64,000 bases of DNA from Trichormus sp. M33_DOE_039 (GTDB lineage Bacteria > Cyanobacteriota > Cyanobacteriia > Cyanobacteriales > Nostocaceae): NCBI GenBank assembly GCA_015296085.1, contig DVDT01000095.1, forward strand, positions 1-64,000, given 5' to 3'. A program made the position numbers and the translations under genes. Below, piece after piece: positions 26,940 to 36,162 of the stretch. Positions within the stretch are counted from its first letter, which is position 1; every line of letters begins with the position of its first letter. Under the pieces are notes generated by a model, which worked only from the letters and a program-made list of their open reading frames with translations, was not told where the DNA came from and ran no database searches.

Positions 26940-27929
26940 ATGCAAAGTATGGGTTTTAGTGATAGTAAAATGCCTTTTTTGTCGGATGCGCTTGATCCGT
27001 TACAGGTAGAGGAGTGTTTTCATCGGTGTGTGGCGATCGCTGCAAATTGTCGTGTGCAGAAAATCCAGGTTATTCGCCATAAATTGGGGCGGCGTTGTTT
27101 GATTGAATATGAGTTAATTAATGATGCTGGGAAAATAATTACATTAATTGGTAAAGTGAGAGCTAAGGGGACAGATTTTCATAGTTATGAGTTACAAAAA
27201 TCTCTATGGCAATCGGGATTTAGTGATGATAGTCCTGATGGAATTTCTGTACCTGAACCTGTTGGTGTAATTCCTGAATGGCAGATGTGGTTACAGCGTC
27301 AGGTTGCAGGGAAAATTGCTACTCAATTTCTTTCACAAAGCAACAGTCTTTTCCCCGCCAAACTCATTGCTGAAGCTGCTCATAAACTTCACCAAGCTAA
27401 TATTATTCCTCGTCGTTCTCATACTATTTCCGATGAACTGCGAATTTTGCATGAGCGAATTCCATTAGTGATGCAACAATATCCACAATGGCAAGAACGT
27501 TTAGAAAGAGTATTAACAGCAAGTGATTATTTGGGAGAAAACACGCCAGAACCAAAAAGCTGTGGTATTCATCGTGATTTTTATCCTGACCAAGTAATTA
27601 TTAACAATTCCCGTTTATATCTCATTGACTTAGATTTATATTGTGCAGGTAATCCGGCACTTGATATCGGTAATTTTATTGCTCATCTTCAAGAATACAG
27701 TCTTCGTACTTTTGGGAATTTTCAAGTATTTCAAGATTATGAAAATGCTCTTATTACGAGATTTATTGAACTGACAGGTAATGAATTTCTCCCTGCAATT
27801 CAAGCCTATAACACTCTAACTTTAGTCCGACATCTTCATATAAGCACCCAATTTACCGAACGTCGTGCTTTTACCGAAAGACTATTAAACCTATGCGAAC
27901 AACGCCTCAAGATAACTCATGATTTATAG
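26940..27929 (+). CDS. APH-fold phosphotransferase
   Basis: This 329-residue kinase-like protein has the catalytic-loop motif CGIHRDFYPDQV (~208) and the metal-binding segment LIDLDLYCAGNPALDIGNF (~226). The standard HxDxxxxN motif has Gln instead of Asn in the last position (HRDFYPDQ). Relatives phosphorylate sugars, choline, homoserine or aminoglycosides. Being the last gene of the plus arm, it probably phosphorylates a sugar or polyol. An antibiotic-resistance role is unlikely in this context. ATGs at 26940, 26949 and 26970 are all possible; the first is taken because GCAGAGG lies just upstream. Confidence 0.8.
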   Translation: MQSMGFSDSKMPFLSDALDPLQVEECFHRCVAIAANCRVQKIQVIRHKLGRRCLIEYELINDAGKIITLIGKVRAKGTDFHSYELQKSLWQSGFSDDSPDGISVPEPVGVIPEWQMWLQRQVAGKIATQFLSQSNSLFPAKLIAEAAHKLHQANIIPRRSHTISDELRILHERIPLVMQQYPQWQERLERVLTASDYLGENTPEPKSCGIHRDFYPDQVIINNSRLYLIDLDLYCAGNPALDIGNFIAHLQEYSLRTFGNFQVFQDYENALITRFIELTGNEFLPAIQAYNTLTLVRHLHISTQFTERRAFTERLLNLCEQRLKITHDL

Positions 27930-27990
27930 TTCGCATTCGTAATTATAAGTTTTTGTCACTGCAATTGATTGTTTTCAGGAGATAGACCTG

Positions 27991-29535
27991 ATGGGTTTAA
28001 TTTTTGTGCGGAAAGTTCACTTGATTGGTTTAATTATTTCATTGACTTTTAGCAGTATAAATAAAGCTAGTGCCACAAATATACCATCTGTAAGAGACAA
28101 TAATCCATTAAACAAAATCACATCAGTTTCTCAATTGTCGGATGTTAGTGCTGATAGTTGGGCATCGCAAAAACTACAAGCACTGATTGAGGAATATGAT
28201 TGCATTAGTCCCGATAATATTACCAACAATCAAATTCTGACTAGATATCAATTTGCCGCCAAATTAAATGCTTGCATCGTACAAATCAATGAGCTAATTA
28301 CTCAAAATAAAATTGATGCGATTGATCGAGGAAATTTAAGCGCCATTCAAAAATTAAAAGCGGAATTTTCGACAGAATTATTAACTTTTAGAAACCGAGT
28401 TGATTTATTAGAAAACAAAGTGACTGCATTGCAATCACAACAGTTCTCACCCCAAGTAGAGCTAGAGGGAGAAATTATCTTTGCTGTGACTGGAGTGGCT
28501 GGAGAAAAAAAAGCCAACAGTAAAACTAAGCCCATCAATGAAAATTTGGTGTTGAGCGATCGCGTTCGTCTGAGTTTAGAGACTAGTTTTACTGGCAAAG
28601 ATCAACTACAAGTCCGCTTGCAAGGACGCAACACCCCAGAATTGGCAGATGTGACCGGCACTAAAATGGCCAATTTGGGATTTGATGGTGACGATGATCA
28701 TGAGGTGGAAATAGATGAGATAGATTATAAATTCCCTCTAGGCGATCAAACACGCATCACTTTGTACGCGATAGGAGGCGGATTAGGTGATTTTGTTCCT
28801 AGTGTTAATCCTCTGTTTAGCGGTAGTGGAGACGGTTCAATTTCTACATTTGGGCGAGAAAATCCAATTCGCCGCCAAGGAGGGGGTACAGGTATTGGTA
28901 TTTCTCATAATTTAAATGACTCTGTGAATTTGTCATTGGGATATATTACCAACGATGCAGCTAATCCAGAGACAGGAGTTTTTGCTAGTCCTTATGGTGC
29001 GATCGCTCAACTCACCGTTGAACCCACCAAAACTACAGCACTTAGTCTTACCTATATCCACTCTTATAATAATGTGAAGACTGGAACTGGCAGCGAATTA
29101 ACCAACAATCCTTTTAATGATCAAGCGGATGCAATTATAGCTAATTCCTTTGGTGCAGAAGCAGCTTGGCAAATTAACCCCACTATCAGTCTAGGAGGGC
29201 GAGTTGGTTTTATTGATGCGAAAGCCGAAGATTTACCAACCACCCCCAACGCTAATATTTCCACATGGGCGTTACTACTAACTCTCAGAGATATAGGTCA
29301 AGAAGGTAGTTTTGCCGGATTTGTAGTGGGTCAACCGCCTAAAGTCACTCATAATAGTTTCGGTGATGCCTTTAAAGATAAGGATACATCTTTACACCTA
29401 GAAGCTTTTTACCACTGGCAAATCACAGATGATCTAGCAATAACTCCAGGGTTTTTTGTGATTACGAGTCCAGAAAATAATAATAGTAATGACAACATTT
29501 ATGTTGGTACAGTTCGGACAACATTTAGCTTCTAA
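27991..29535 (+). CDS. Cyanobacterial outer-membrane porin with SLH domain
   Basis: This 514-residue protein has a signal peptide (hydrophobic 10-24, cleavage near SINKASA-TN). A surface-layer homology domain follows at ~45-95 (LSDVSADSWASQKLQALIEE), then a coiled coil (~105-150), and then an OprB-type beta-barrel ending in VGTVRTTFSF. A terminal phenylalanine is the usual outer-membrane assembly signal. Such SOM/iron-uptake porins span the outer membrane and bind peptidoglycan-linked polymer through the SLH domain. It lies 61 bp after the kinase gene and may give the exported saccharide, or small ions, a way through the outer membrane. The reading frame stays open past its TAA stop through a tandem repeat. 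Confidence 0.9.
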   Translation: MGLIFVRKVHLIGLIISLTFSSINKASATNIPSVRDNNPLNKITSVSQLSDVSADSWASQKLQALIEEYDCISPDNITNNQILTRYQFAAKLNACIVQINELITQNKIDAIDRGNLSAIQKLKAEFSTELLTFRNRVDLLENKVTALQSQQFSPQVELEGEIIFAVTGVAGEKKANSKTKPINENLVLSDRVRLSLETSFTGKDQLQVRLQGRNTPELADVTGTKMANLGFDGDDDHEVEIDEIDYKFPLGDQTRITLYAIGGGLGDFVPSVNPLFSGSGDGSISTFGRENPIRRQGGGTGIGISHNLNDSVNLSLGYITNDAANPETGVFASPYGAIAQLTVEPTKTTALSLTYIHSYNNVKTGTGSELTNNPFNDQADAIIANSFGAEAAWQINPTISLGGRVGFIDAKAEDLPTTPNANISTWALLLTLRDIGQEGSFAGFVVGQPPKVTHNSFGDAFKDKDTSLHLEAFYHWQITDDLAITPGFFVITSPENNNSNDNIYVGTVRTTFSF

Positions 29536-29541
29536 GTCAAA

Positions 29542-29755
29542 ACAGAAGTCGCTACAGCCTACGCGATATACGGAAATGCGAAAGCGGAAGCAGCTACAGA
29601 AAAGACAGAAGTTGCTACAGACTACGCAATATACGGAAATGTGAAAGCGGAAGCAGCTACAGAGAAAACAGAAGTTGCTACAGACTACGCGATATACGGA
29701 AATGTGAAAGCGGAAGCAGTTACAGGGAAGACAGAAGTTGCTTCAAACAAGACAA
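29542..29755 (+). repeat. 63-bp tandem repeat after the porin stop codon
   Basis: Copies start at 29542, 29605 and 29668, with a partial one from 29731. Each unit contains ACAGAAGTTGCTACAGACTA followed by a GGAAATGTGAAAGCGGAAGC segment. In the porin frame the units encode TEVATDYAIYGNVKAEAATE without a stop. The period equals that of the unrelated repeat at 502-749. Confidence 0.85.
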
Positions 29756-29801
29756 AACAAAGAAATTTAGGCATTGCTGAAAACTCGGCTTTCAAAGCCT
29801 C

Positions 29802-29999
29802 TCCCCCCGCGGCTACGGTGTACACACATCTTTGTTGCTCAGTGCAGAATGTGGTTTGATCCCCCTAAATCCCCCTTAAAAGGGGGACTTTGATTCTTGT
29901 TCCCCCTTTTTTAAGGGGGGTTAGGGGGGATCAAAACGTTGTCGGGCTAGGTTATTAGACTTGTGTGTACACTGTAGCCCACGGAGGGAGAGGCTTTGA
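29802..29999. repeat. MITE-like long inverted repeat, copy 1
   Basis: The ends TCAAAGCCTCTCC and GGAGAGGCTTTGA begin imperfect terminal inverted repeats of about 36 bp that run into GTGTACACAC. Inside is a second hairpin built from ATCCCCCTAAATCCCCC and its complement. The element has no coding capacity and is about 198 bp. A related copy lies at 31461-31771. Confidence 0.8.
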
Positions 30000-30048
30000 C
30001 AGCTAGGTTTATTTTTTTCTCTGATTGTATGAAACCACCCTCCCTACT

Positions 30049-31242
30049 CTATTCCTTGCTGGGAGTTAGGAGTATTATTTGCTGCTTTTGGAGCGATCGC
30101 ACATCTGCCAAACTAGCGTTGACTGACTGCAAGATTTCCTGTGTCGTCTGTTTCCCATCACAAGCCAGGAGAAATTGCCATTCAGCTTCATTCACATTCA
30201 CAATTTGATAATCATGATTGAAAAACTGTTTGCTATCTCGCCATCCCTGAATACAAGGACTCGGTTCAGGAATAGCTGACAATAACTTAGGATCTGATGT
30301 CCAATCTTCCCTAGCAATGGGGCTGCGTCCTAAGAAAAACTCATAGTGGGTAATTGATGACGGATCTAGCACTTCAATCAAGCGATATCTTTGGCGATCG
30401 CTTAATGATTTGGCTCGTTCAATTAATTCTGGTGCTTTGCCAATTAATCGGTCTAAATTCCAAATCTGCGGATTAGAAAACCCAATAAATTCTAATCCCG
30501 ACGCATCAATCAATTCAAACAATGTATTAATGTTGTAATCAATTTCTTGGGGATGCACATACATATCAGCAAAGTAGCCATCCCGTTGATTTTCCCATGA
30601 CCAACGTTCTTCTTCACGTTTCCGCAGGCGGTTATCTTCTGGGAGGGTAGCAAATAATTTTCGTCCCACGGCTACACCGTCCGTATAATCTCCCCGTTGA
30701 TCACCTTGGATGAGAGCGATCGCCTCTTGCATTAATTTAATTTCCCAACGCCCCAATTCACCATACACAAAAATGTGCATTATCCCACCGGGGGCTAATT
30801 TTTTAGCTAAAGCTTGAATCCCCCGAATCGGATCAGGTGTATGGTGTAGAACTCCCACGCAGTTAATCAGATCAAACTCACCTGGAAGTTGCTCAACATC
30901 AAACAAACTCAGATGATGGAATTCTACCCCCGTAGCCCCTGATTTTTGACAACGTTCTTGAGCGACTGCTAGCGCGCCAGAACTCAAATCAATGCCCACA
31001 ACGGCTGCATCCGGGTTGAGATGTACCAGATATTCTGTTCCTACACCTGTCCCACATCCAGCATCCAAAATACGGACATTATCTTGGGAGGGTTTTTTGC
31101 CGGTGCAGAAGTTATACGCTGCTAACCAATTCCATCGCCAGTTATAACCAGGTGGTGGCTCATCTAATAAAGGTTCTGGCGGGAATGGATAAGTATTGTA
31201 GAGTTTGGCAACTGCTGCGCTAATTGTTTGAGAATCTGACAT
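30049..31242 (-). CDS. Class I SAM-dependent methyltransferase
   Basis: This 397-residue protein has an N-terminal segment, LYNTYPFPPEPLLDEPPPGY (~15-35). The SAM-binding fold follows: ILDAGCGTGVGTEYL (~78), the acidic VVGIDLSSGAL (~99) and a motif IV/post-motif region LINCVGVLHHTPDP (~148). The C-terminal 150 residues have no recognised domain; residues 355-397 (DGKQTTQEIL) resemble a small helical module. The substrate is unknown. It stands alone between two copies of a MITE-like repeat. Confidence 0.82.
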   Translation of the reverse strand: MSDSQTISAAVAKLYNTYPFPPEPLLDEPPPGYNWRWNWLAAYNFCTGKKPSQDNVRILDAGCGTGVGTEYLVHLNPDAAVVGIDLSSGALAVAQERCQKSGATGVEFHHLSLFDVEQLPGEFDLINCVGVLHHTPDPIRGIQALAKKLAPGGIMHIFVYGELGRWEIKLMQEAIALIQGDQRGDYTDGVAVGRKLFATLPEDNRLRKREEERWSWENQRDGYFADMYVHPQEIDYNINTLFELIDASGLEFIGFSNPQIWNLDRLIGKAPELIERAKSLSDRQRYRLIEVLDPSSITHYEFFLGRSPIAREDWTSDPKLLSAIPEPSPCIQGWRDSKQFFNHDYQIVNVNEAEWQFLLACDGKQTTQEILQSVNASLADVRSLQKQQIILLTPSKE

Positions 31243-31866
31243 GGCTGAAGAACAGTAATTCGTAAGTTTATTGTCAAGGAAAGTTGAGCTATTGCGCCTT
31301 TAAATTACATCGTCACTAATAAATTTTGCTGACTGTTGACTATTGACTGTTAGCAGTTAACAGCTAACACAAAAAAATTTGCAAGTTATAGCAGTTTGCA
31401 GTTGAGTCCAATACAGACCTAACCCCCAGCCCCTTCCCTACAAGGGAAGGGGAGTAAGTTTCAAAGCCTCTCTTCTACAAGGCTACGGTGTACACACATC
31501 TTTGTTGCTCAGTGCAAAATGTGGTTCGATCCCCCTAAATCCCCCTTTTTAAGGGGGACTTTGATTCTTGTTCCCCCTTTTTTAAGGGGGATTAGGGGGG
31601 ATCAAAACGTTGTCGGGCTAGGTTATGAGACTTGTGTGTACACCGTAGCCTTAAAAAGGGGGACTTTGATTCTTGTTCCCCCCTTTTTTAAGGGGGGTTA
31701 GGGGGGATCAAAACGATGTGGGACAAGGTTATAAGACTTGTGTGTACACCGTAGCCTACAAGGAGAGAGGTCAGAATGTATTGCACATAAATGAGAATCG
31801 CTATATATGCACGACAGCTTTGTCAAAGCCAGTAATTTTTAGTTTATCGGATAGTGTTGATTAACC
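31243..31866. other. Intergenic repeat-rich region
   Basis: No gene is supported. Short reading frames on the plus strand are made of inverted-repeat DNA. Contents are fragments like GACTGTTGACTATTGACTG and GTTAGCAGTTAACAGC near 31335-31370, a CCCCAGCCCCTTCCC-type fragment near 31425, and the rearranged MITE-like element. Confidence 0.6.
31461..31771. repeat. MITE-like inverted repeat, copy 2, internally duplicated
   Basis: This starts with the same TCAAAGCCTCTC end and GGCTACGGTGTACACAC as copy 1. The right arm (AAGGGGGACTTTGATTCTTG through to TTGTGTGTACACCGTAGCC) occurs twice in a row, at about 31550-31650 and 31655-31757. The outermost right end has decayed. Confidence 0.75.
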
Positions 31867-32019
31867 CTAATAGTCACTGTCAGCCACACAAATTCCCTTA
31901 CATTTGATGCCATTGGTTGCTGTGCGCTGACAATGAGGACAGAGAATTTTTTCTGTGTCTGGAGGGATATTTTTACTTGTGCTGTCTTGTGGTTTGTCTT
32001 TGTCGGTTTGGAGGTTCAC
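31867..32019 (-). CDS. Small zinc-ribbon-like protein, 50 residues
   Basis: This small gene reads VNLQTDKDKPQDSTSKNIPP in its first 20 codons. It then has CPHC (27-30) and CKGIC (40-44), a four-cysteine arrangement typical of a small zinc ribbon, and ends in VADSDY. The start is a GTG at 32017-32019, with no strong ribosome-binding site. Codon use is ordinary and the cysteine spacing is sensible, which argues for a real gene. Function unknown. Confidence 0.55.
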   Translation of the reverse strand: MNLQTDKDKPQDSTSKNIPPDTEKILCPHCQRTATNGIKCKGICVADSDY

Positions 32020-32145
32020 GGTGATTAGGGTAATGTAAATTTTTTATGGCTTATTGTTACATTTTACAAACCATAGAGATTCACCCTACCAAACAGGTTT
32101 TCACAAACCATCGTGACTACTACAGTTACCAACAGTAACAGTTAA

Positions 32146-32760
32146 TTATCTTTCTCCTCTTTGAAACTTGGCTGTCATTTCTACGCGAGACAATGCACTG
32201 GTAGCAGACTCACGCACATAGGAATCGGTAGATTCATCCTCAATTAAGGATTTCAGCACCTCTACAGTTTTTGGATCGCCAATTGATGCCAAAGCATTCA
32301 CCAGGGAGATTCCCAAAGCTGGGTTATCTGTGGTTTGCAAAGCTTCAATCAAAACATCCACAACGGGAGAACCAATTTCACCCAACGCCATCACAGCTGC
32401 AATATGCACTACGGGATTAGGATCATTGAGAGCAGTCTTTAAACCTTGCACACCTTCTTCCGCAAAGGGAACATCGGGATGATTAATGGCAACTTGCGCC
32501 AGTGCTTTGGCAGCACTTCCCCGAACGGTGACATTTTCACTATTGAGCAAGGCTGCAACTAAAGGATTTACTGCATCAGGGCCGATCGCGCCTAAAGCCT
32601 TAACAGCCGCTCGTCGATAGGTGGTGTCTTCTTCATCCAAGATACTCATTAACCGAGGAATAATTGTTTCATCTGGATTCTCAGCCAACGCCCACATTGC
32701 TTGATCGCGTAGGTGGGGGTTAGGGTGCTTCAGTTGTTGAAATAGTTCTTCTGTAGACAT
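32146..32760 (-). CDS. cpeZ: Phycoerythrin bilin-lyase subunit CpeZ
   Basis: This 204-residue protein is made of HEAT-like helical repeats (HLRDQAMWALAENPDETIIP, AAVKALGAIGPDAV, GSAAKALAQ, AAVMALGEIGSP), as in the CpcE/F-type lyase superfamily. Length and place downstream of cpeBA and cpeY identify it as CpeZ. It helps CpeY and other lyases attach phycoerythrobilin and has a chaperone-like role for phycoerythrin subunits in Fremyella. It acts in the cytosol during phycobilisome assembly. It is separated from cpeY by an acetyltransferase gene in the same orientation, 41 bp upstream. Confidence 0.88.
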   Translation of the reverse strand: MSTEELFQQLKHPNPHLRDQAMWALAENPDETIIPRLMSILDEEDTTYRRAAVKALGAIGPDAVNPLVAALLNSENVTVRGSAAKALAQVAINHPDVPFAEEGVQGLKTALNDPNPVVHIAAVMALGEIGSPVVDVLIEALQTTDNPALGISLVNALASIGDPKTVEVLKSLIEDESTDSYVRESATSALSRVEMTAKFQRGER

Positions 32761-32801
32761 AGTTTTGAATTAAAAATCACAGTAAATTAAAATGCAATCA
32801 T

Positions 32802-33281
32802 TCACGAATTGAAAGCAATATCTAAACGCATTTCGTTGCTCGCCTGAAATCCCAAATTACTATAAAGTGGTTTCCCAGAGAGGGACGCGTGGAGAATAAC
32901 ACTGGTGCATTTGAGGGATTGGAGATGAGCGATCGCCATTTGAGTGAGAGATTTAGCAATTCCTTGGCGACGATATCCTGGCTCAACATAAACTCCCCAA
33001 ATATATCCATATTTTCTTTGCTGTTCAGCTAAAACATGGGGATACAATCCTGCAAATAGTTGACATCCTACGGAAGCAATAATTTCTCCGTTTATTTCTG
33101 CGGTGAAGGCTTTGTAAGCTAATGTTTCTCGTGCATGAGTGATAAATTGCTGAGTTGTTTCTAGCCAATTGGCTTGAATAGATGCTTCTGGAACATCATT
33201 ATCACGCCATAGCTGAAAAAAATGCCGCGCAATAGTTACATCATCATCGACATTAGCTTCTCGAAACCTGATAACATCCAT
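32802..33281 (-). CDS. GNAT acetyltransferase inside the cpe operon
   Basis: This 159-residue GNAT-fold protein has the acetyl-CoA-binding motif GVYVEPGYRRQGIAKSLTQM (~100-119), in which RRQGIA is the pyrophosphate loop. It ends with LHASLSGKPLYSNLGFQ, a typical motif B. It lies 14 bp downstream of the cpeY stop and 41 bp before cpeZ, all on the same strand, so it is very likely cotranscribed. The acceptor is unknown; a protein N-terminus, lysine or small amine is possible. A role in phycoerythrin modification is inference from position alone. Confidence 0.85.
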   Translation of the reverse strand: MDVIRFREANVDDDVTIARHFFQLWRDNDVPEASIQANWLETTQQFITHARETLAYKAFTAEINGEIIASVGCQLFAGLYPHVLAEQQRKYGYIWGVYVEPGYRRQGIAKSLTQMAIAHLQSLKCTSVILHASLSGKPLYSNLGFQASNEMRLDIAFNS

Positions 33282-33295
33282 AGATTTGGGATTCG

Positions 33296-34585
33296 TTAGG
33301 CTGTCTTTTCTTGGTTTTCCAGGGTCATTAAAGCTTTAGCCGCAATCAGCCAATCACTATCTTGTGCTGCTTGTTTGTGTCCACTGGTATCGCCCAGTTT
33401 TTCTAGTGACATCAAGGCTGCATACTTTAAATCCCAGATTTTGGTTTCTAAACAGGCTTTGAGTTCAGGAATAGCTCGTGATTCACCCAATTCACCGAGA
33501 GCGATCGCTGCCGCCGCCCGTGATTTTTGGAATTGTGGTTGTTTGTTATGCAGGGCTTCAATCAGTAAATCATATGCTGGGTGATGTTTCAACCAACCAA
33601 ACAGTTTCACCACATGAAAATGCGCCCCATAATCATTATTGGCTTCTGCGGCATAGGTAGCAAACAAAGCCTCTGGTGCAACATCGGCGTAATGTTCCAA
33701 AATAGTTTTGCTGGCTAAATAGCAGCGGCCAAAGTCAGTTTCGTATAATCCACGTATTAAAACTGACAATTCTGGTAGTTGATTATAACTATGTACCAAA
33801 TCTAAATTCTGGGGATGGTCGTATAATGTCTGCTCTAAATAAGGTTGAATTGTTGCAAAGGTAATTGCACCACTAGAGATACCCGCTTCTGCTAAAGTTC
33901 TGATACCCCGTAGCCGAAAAACTAAAGAGACCGGGCATCGGGCAATATTGGGAATTGCATCATAGTAACAAGCATCCATTAAATCTTGAATAGACAACCG
34001 CCGCCCTAAGACATTCGTGTGCCGCAATATTGCCACTACCTTGCCCATCTGGGAATAATCTTTAGTTAAGCGGCAAACTGCGGCGATCGCAGCACTAGCC
34101 GTAGGCGGATCAGCATCATCAACAAAGGAGCGAATCCGTTCTAAGGCAGGTTGATAATCAAATTTTGTCAGTGTATGAATAATTACTCTGTAAGTTTGCC
34201 CAGGTTTATCTAGCAACTGCGCTACTTCTTCAAGTAAATCGGGGTCTTCTGTACCAATTTCACCAATCGCCCACACAGCATTTTCCACCGTGTAACAGTC
34301 ATCATCACTTAGACAAGTGCGAATCACTGGTAAAGCTGTAGTAGCTTTGAGTCGTCCCAAAGTTTCCACCGACTTCCGGCGGACAATGCGGTTATCTAAT
34401 GTTGGGTCAGTTTGCTGTACGGCGCGGATGAGTGCATTAATTGACCGTTCTGTGGGAAAGTTCACCAAATGAGCCGCCGCCACATAGCGGGAATCATCCT
34501 CACTCACTTGGTCTGGAGGAGTATCCAAAAGAGCGATCGCCTGGTCTTCTGTAAGATTAAATAAATTAAAAAAACGTTTATCCAT
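33296..34585 (-). CDS. cpeY: Phycoerythrobilin lyase CpeY
   Basis: This ~429-residue HEAT-repeat lyase has repeats such as SVETLGRLKATTALPVIRTC, VENAVWAIGEIGTED, AAAAIALGELGESRAIPELK and AALMSLEKLGDT. In Fremyella, CpeY attaches phycoerythrobilin to cysteine 82 of the alpha subunit, with CpeZ improving yield. It follows cpeA by about 200 bp. That gap holds two short tandem repeats and a small hairpin, which may reduce expression relative to cpeBA. The ATG at 34585 is chosen; another ATG two codons upstream is equally possible, and neither has a clear ribosome-binding site because a TAGTCAT repeat occupies the leader. Confidence 0.9.
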   Translation of the reverse strand: MDKRFFNLFNLTEDQAIALLDTPPDQVSEDDSRYVAAAHLVNFPTERSINALIRAVQQTDPTLDNRIVRRKSVETLGRLKATTALPVIRTCLSDDDCYTVENAVWAIGEIGTEDPDLLEEVAQLLDKPGQTYRVIIHTLTKFDYQPALERIRSFVDDADPPTASAAIAAVCRLTKDYSQMGKVVAILRHTNVLGRRLSIQDLMDACYYDAIPNIARCPVSLVFRLRGIRTLAEAGISSGAITFATIQPYLEQTLYDHPQNLDLVHSYNQLPELSVLIRGLYETDFGRCYLASKTILEHYADVAPEALFATYAAEANNDYGAHFHVVKLFGWLKHHPAYDLLIEALHNKQPQFQKSRAAAAIALGELGESRAIPELKACLETKIWDLKYAALMSLEKLGDTSGHKQAAQDSDWLIAAKALMTLENQEKTA

Positions 34586-34650
34586 AGTCATTAGTCATTA
34601 GTCATTAGTTTTTCCTCACACCCCTACACCCCTACACCCCTACACCCCTA
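34586..34650. repeat. Two short tandem repeats between cpeA and cpeY
   Basis: TAGTCAT repeats three times directly before the cpeY start (34587-34608). An 8-bp ACCCCTAC unit repeats about four times at 34620-34650. Such short tandem arrays are frequent in heterocystous cyanobacteria. Their place in the cpeY leader could change in length between strains. Confidence 0.75.
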
Positions 34651-34738
34651 AAGTCTAAAACAAAACAAACCCAGAGATTATTTGCCATTACTCAACCTTC
34701 ACAGGCAAAGCAAAGAGCCAAGAACCTCTAGGTTTGCA

Positions 34739-34755
34739 AGGGTAACAACTACCCT
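34739..34755. terminator. Small hairpin after cpeA
   Basis: AGGGTA (34739-34744) pairs with TACCCT (34750-34755) around a 5-nt loop, about 30 bp after the cpeA stop. There is no T run in the minus direction. It may attenuate or stabilise the 3' end of the cpeBA transcript and not fully stop transcription. Confidence 0.35.
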
Positions 34756-34786
34756 GATGAACCAATCACAAGTATGATAACGAAAC

Positions 34787-35284
<498 letters not shown>

Positions 35285-35361
35285 TTAAATCTCCCGAAAG
35301 GCTGTTAATTTAAATGGTGTTGGATATCAATACTGTTGAGTTAATTGCAATGTGCAATTAA

Positions 35362-36006
<645 letters not shown>

Positions 36007-36051
36007 TCAGTCTCGGTTATGAGAAACAAAGTAATAATCCTTAACAAAATA

Positions 36052-36079
36052 TCCCCTGTCAGGAAGTTCTAACAGGGGA
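36052..36079 (-). terminator. Terminator between nblA and cpeB
   Basis: TCCCCTGT (36052-36059) pairs perfectly with ACAGGGGA (36072-36079) around a 12-nt loop. Read on the minus strand, the stem is followed by TATTTTG. It sits about 83 bp after the nblA stop and before the cpeB leader. It should separate the nblA transcript from cpeBA, or let part of it through. Confidence 0.75.
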
Positions 36080-36162
36080 CAATGTTTTTATGGTTAAGTT
36101 TTGTAAAATTATTTACGAGCAGCGAAACGATGAGGGATTAGTGATTTGCTTAAAGGATAAAC

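Larger units (their letters stand above)
29536..30048. other. Intergenic region made of repeats
   Basis: Between the porin stop and the methyltransferase stop there is no independent gene with a credible start. The space is filled by the 63-bp tandem repeat and one inverted-repeat element, both listed. Confidence 0.6.

Noticed and set aside
29641-29859. 72-residue open frame on the plus strand
   Set aside because: It is the continuation of the porin frame through a tandem repeat and into a MITE-like element, begins at a GTG inside a repeat unit, and has no ribosome-binding site.
31519-31864. Two short plus-strand frames
   Set aside because: Made of MITE-like inverted repeat DNA, with no gene-like features.
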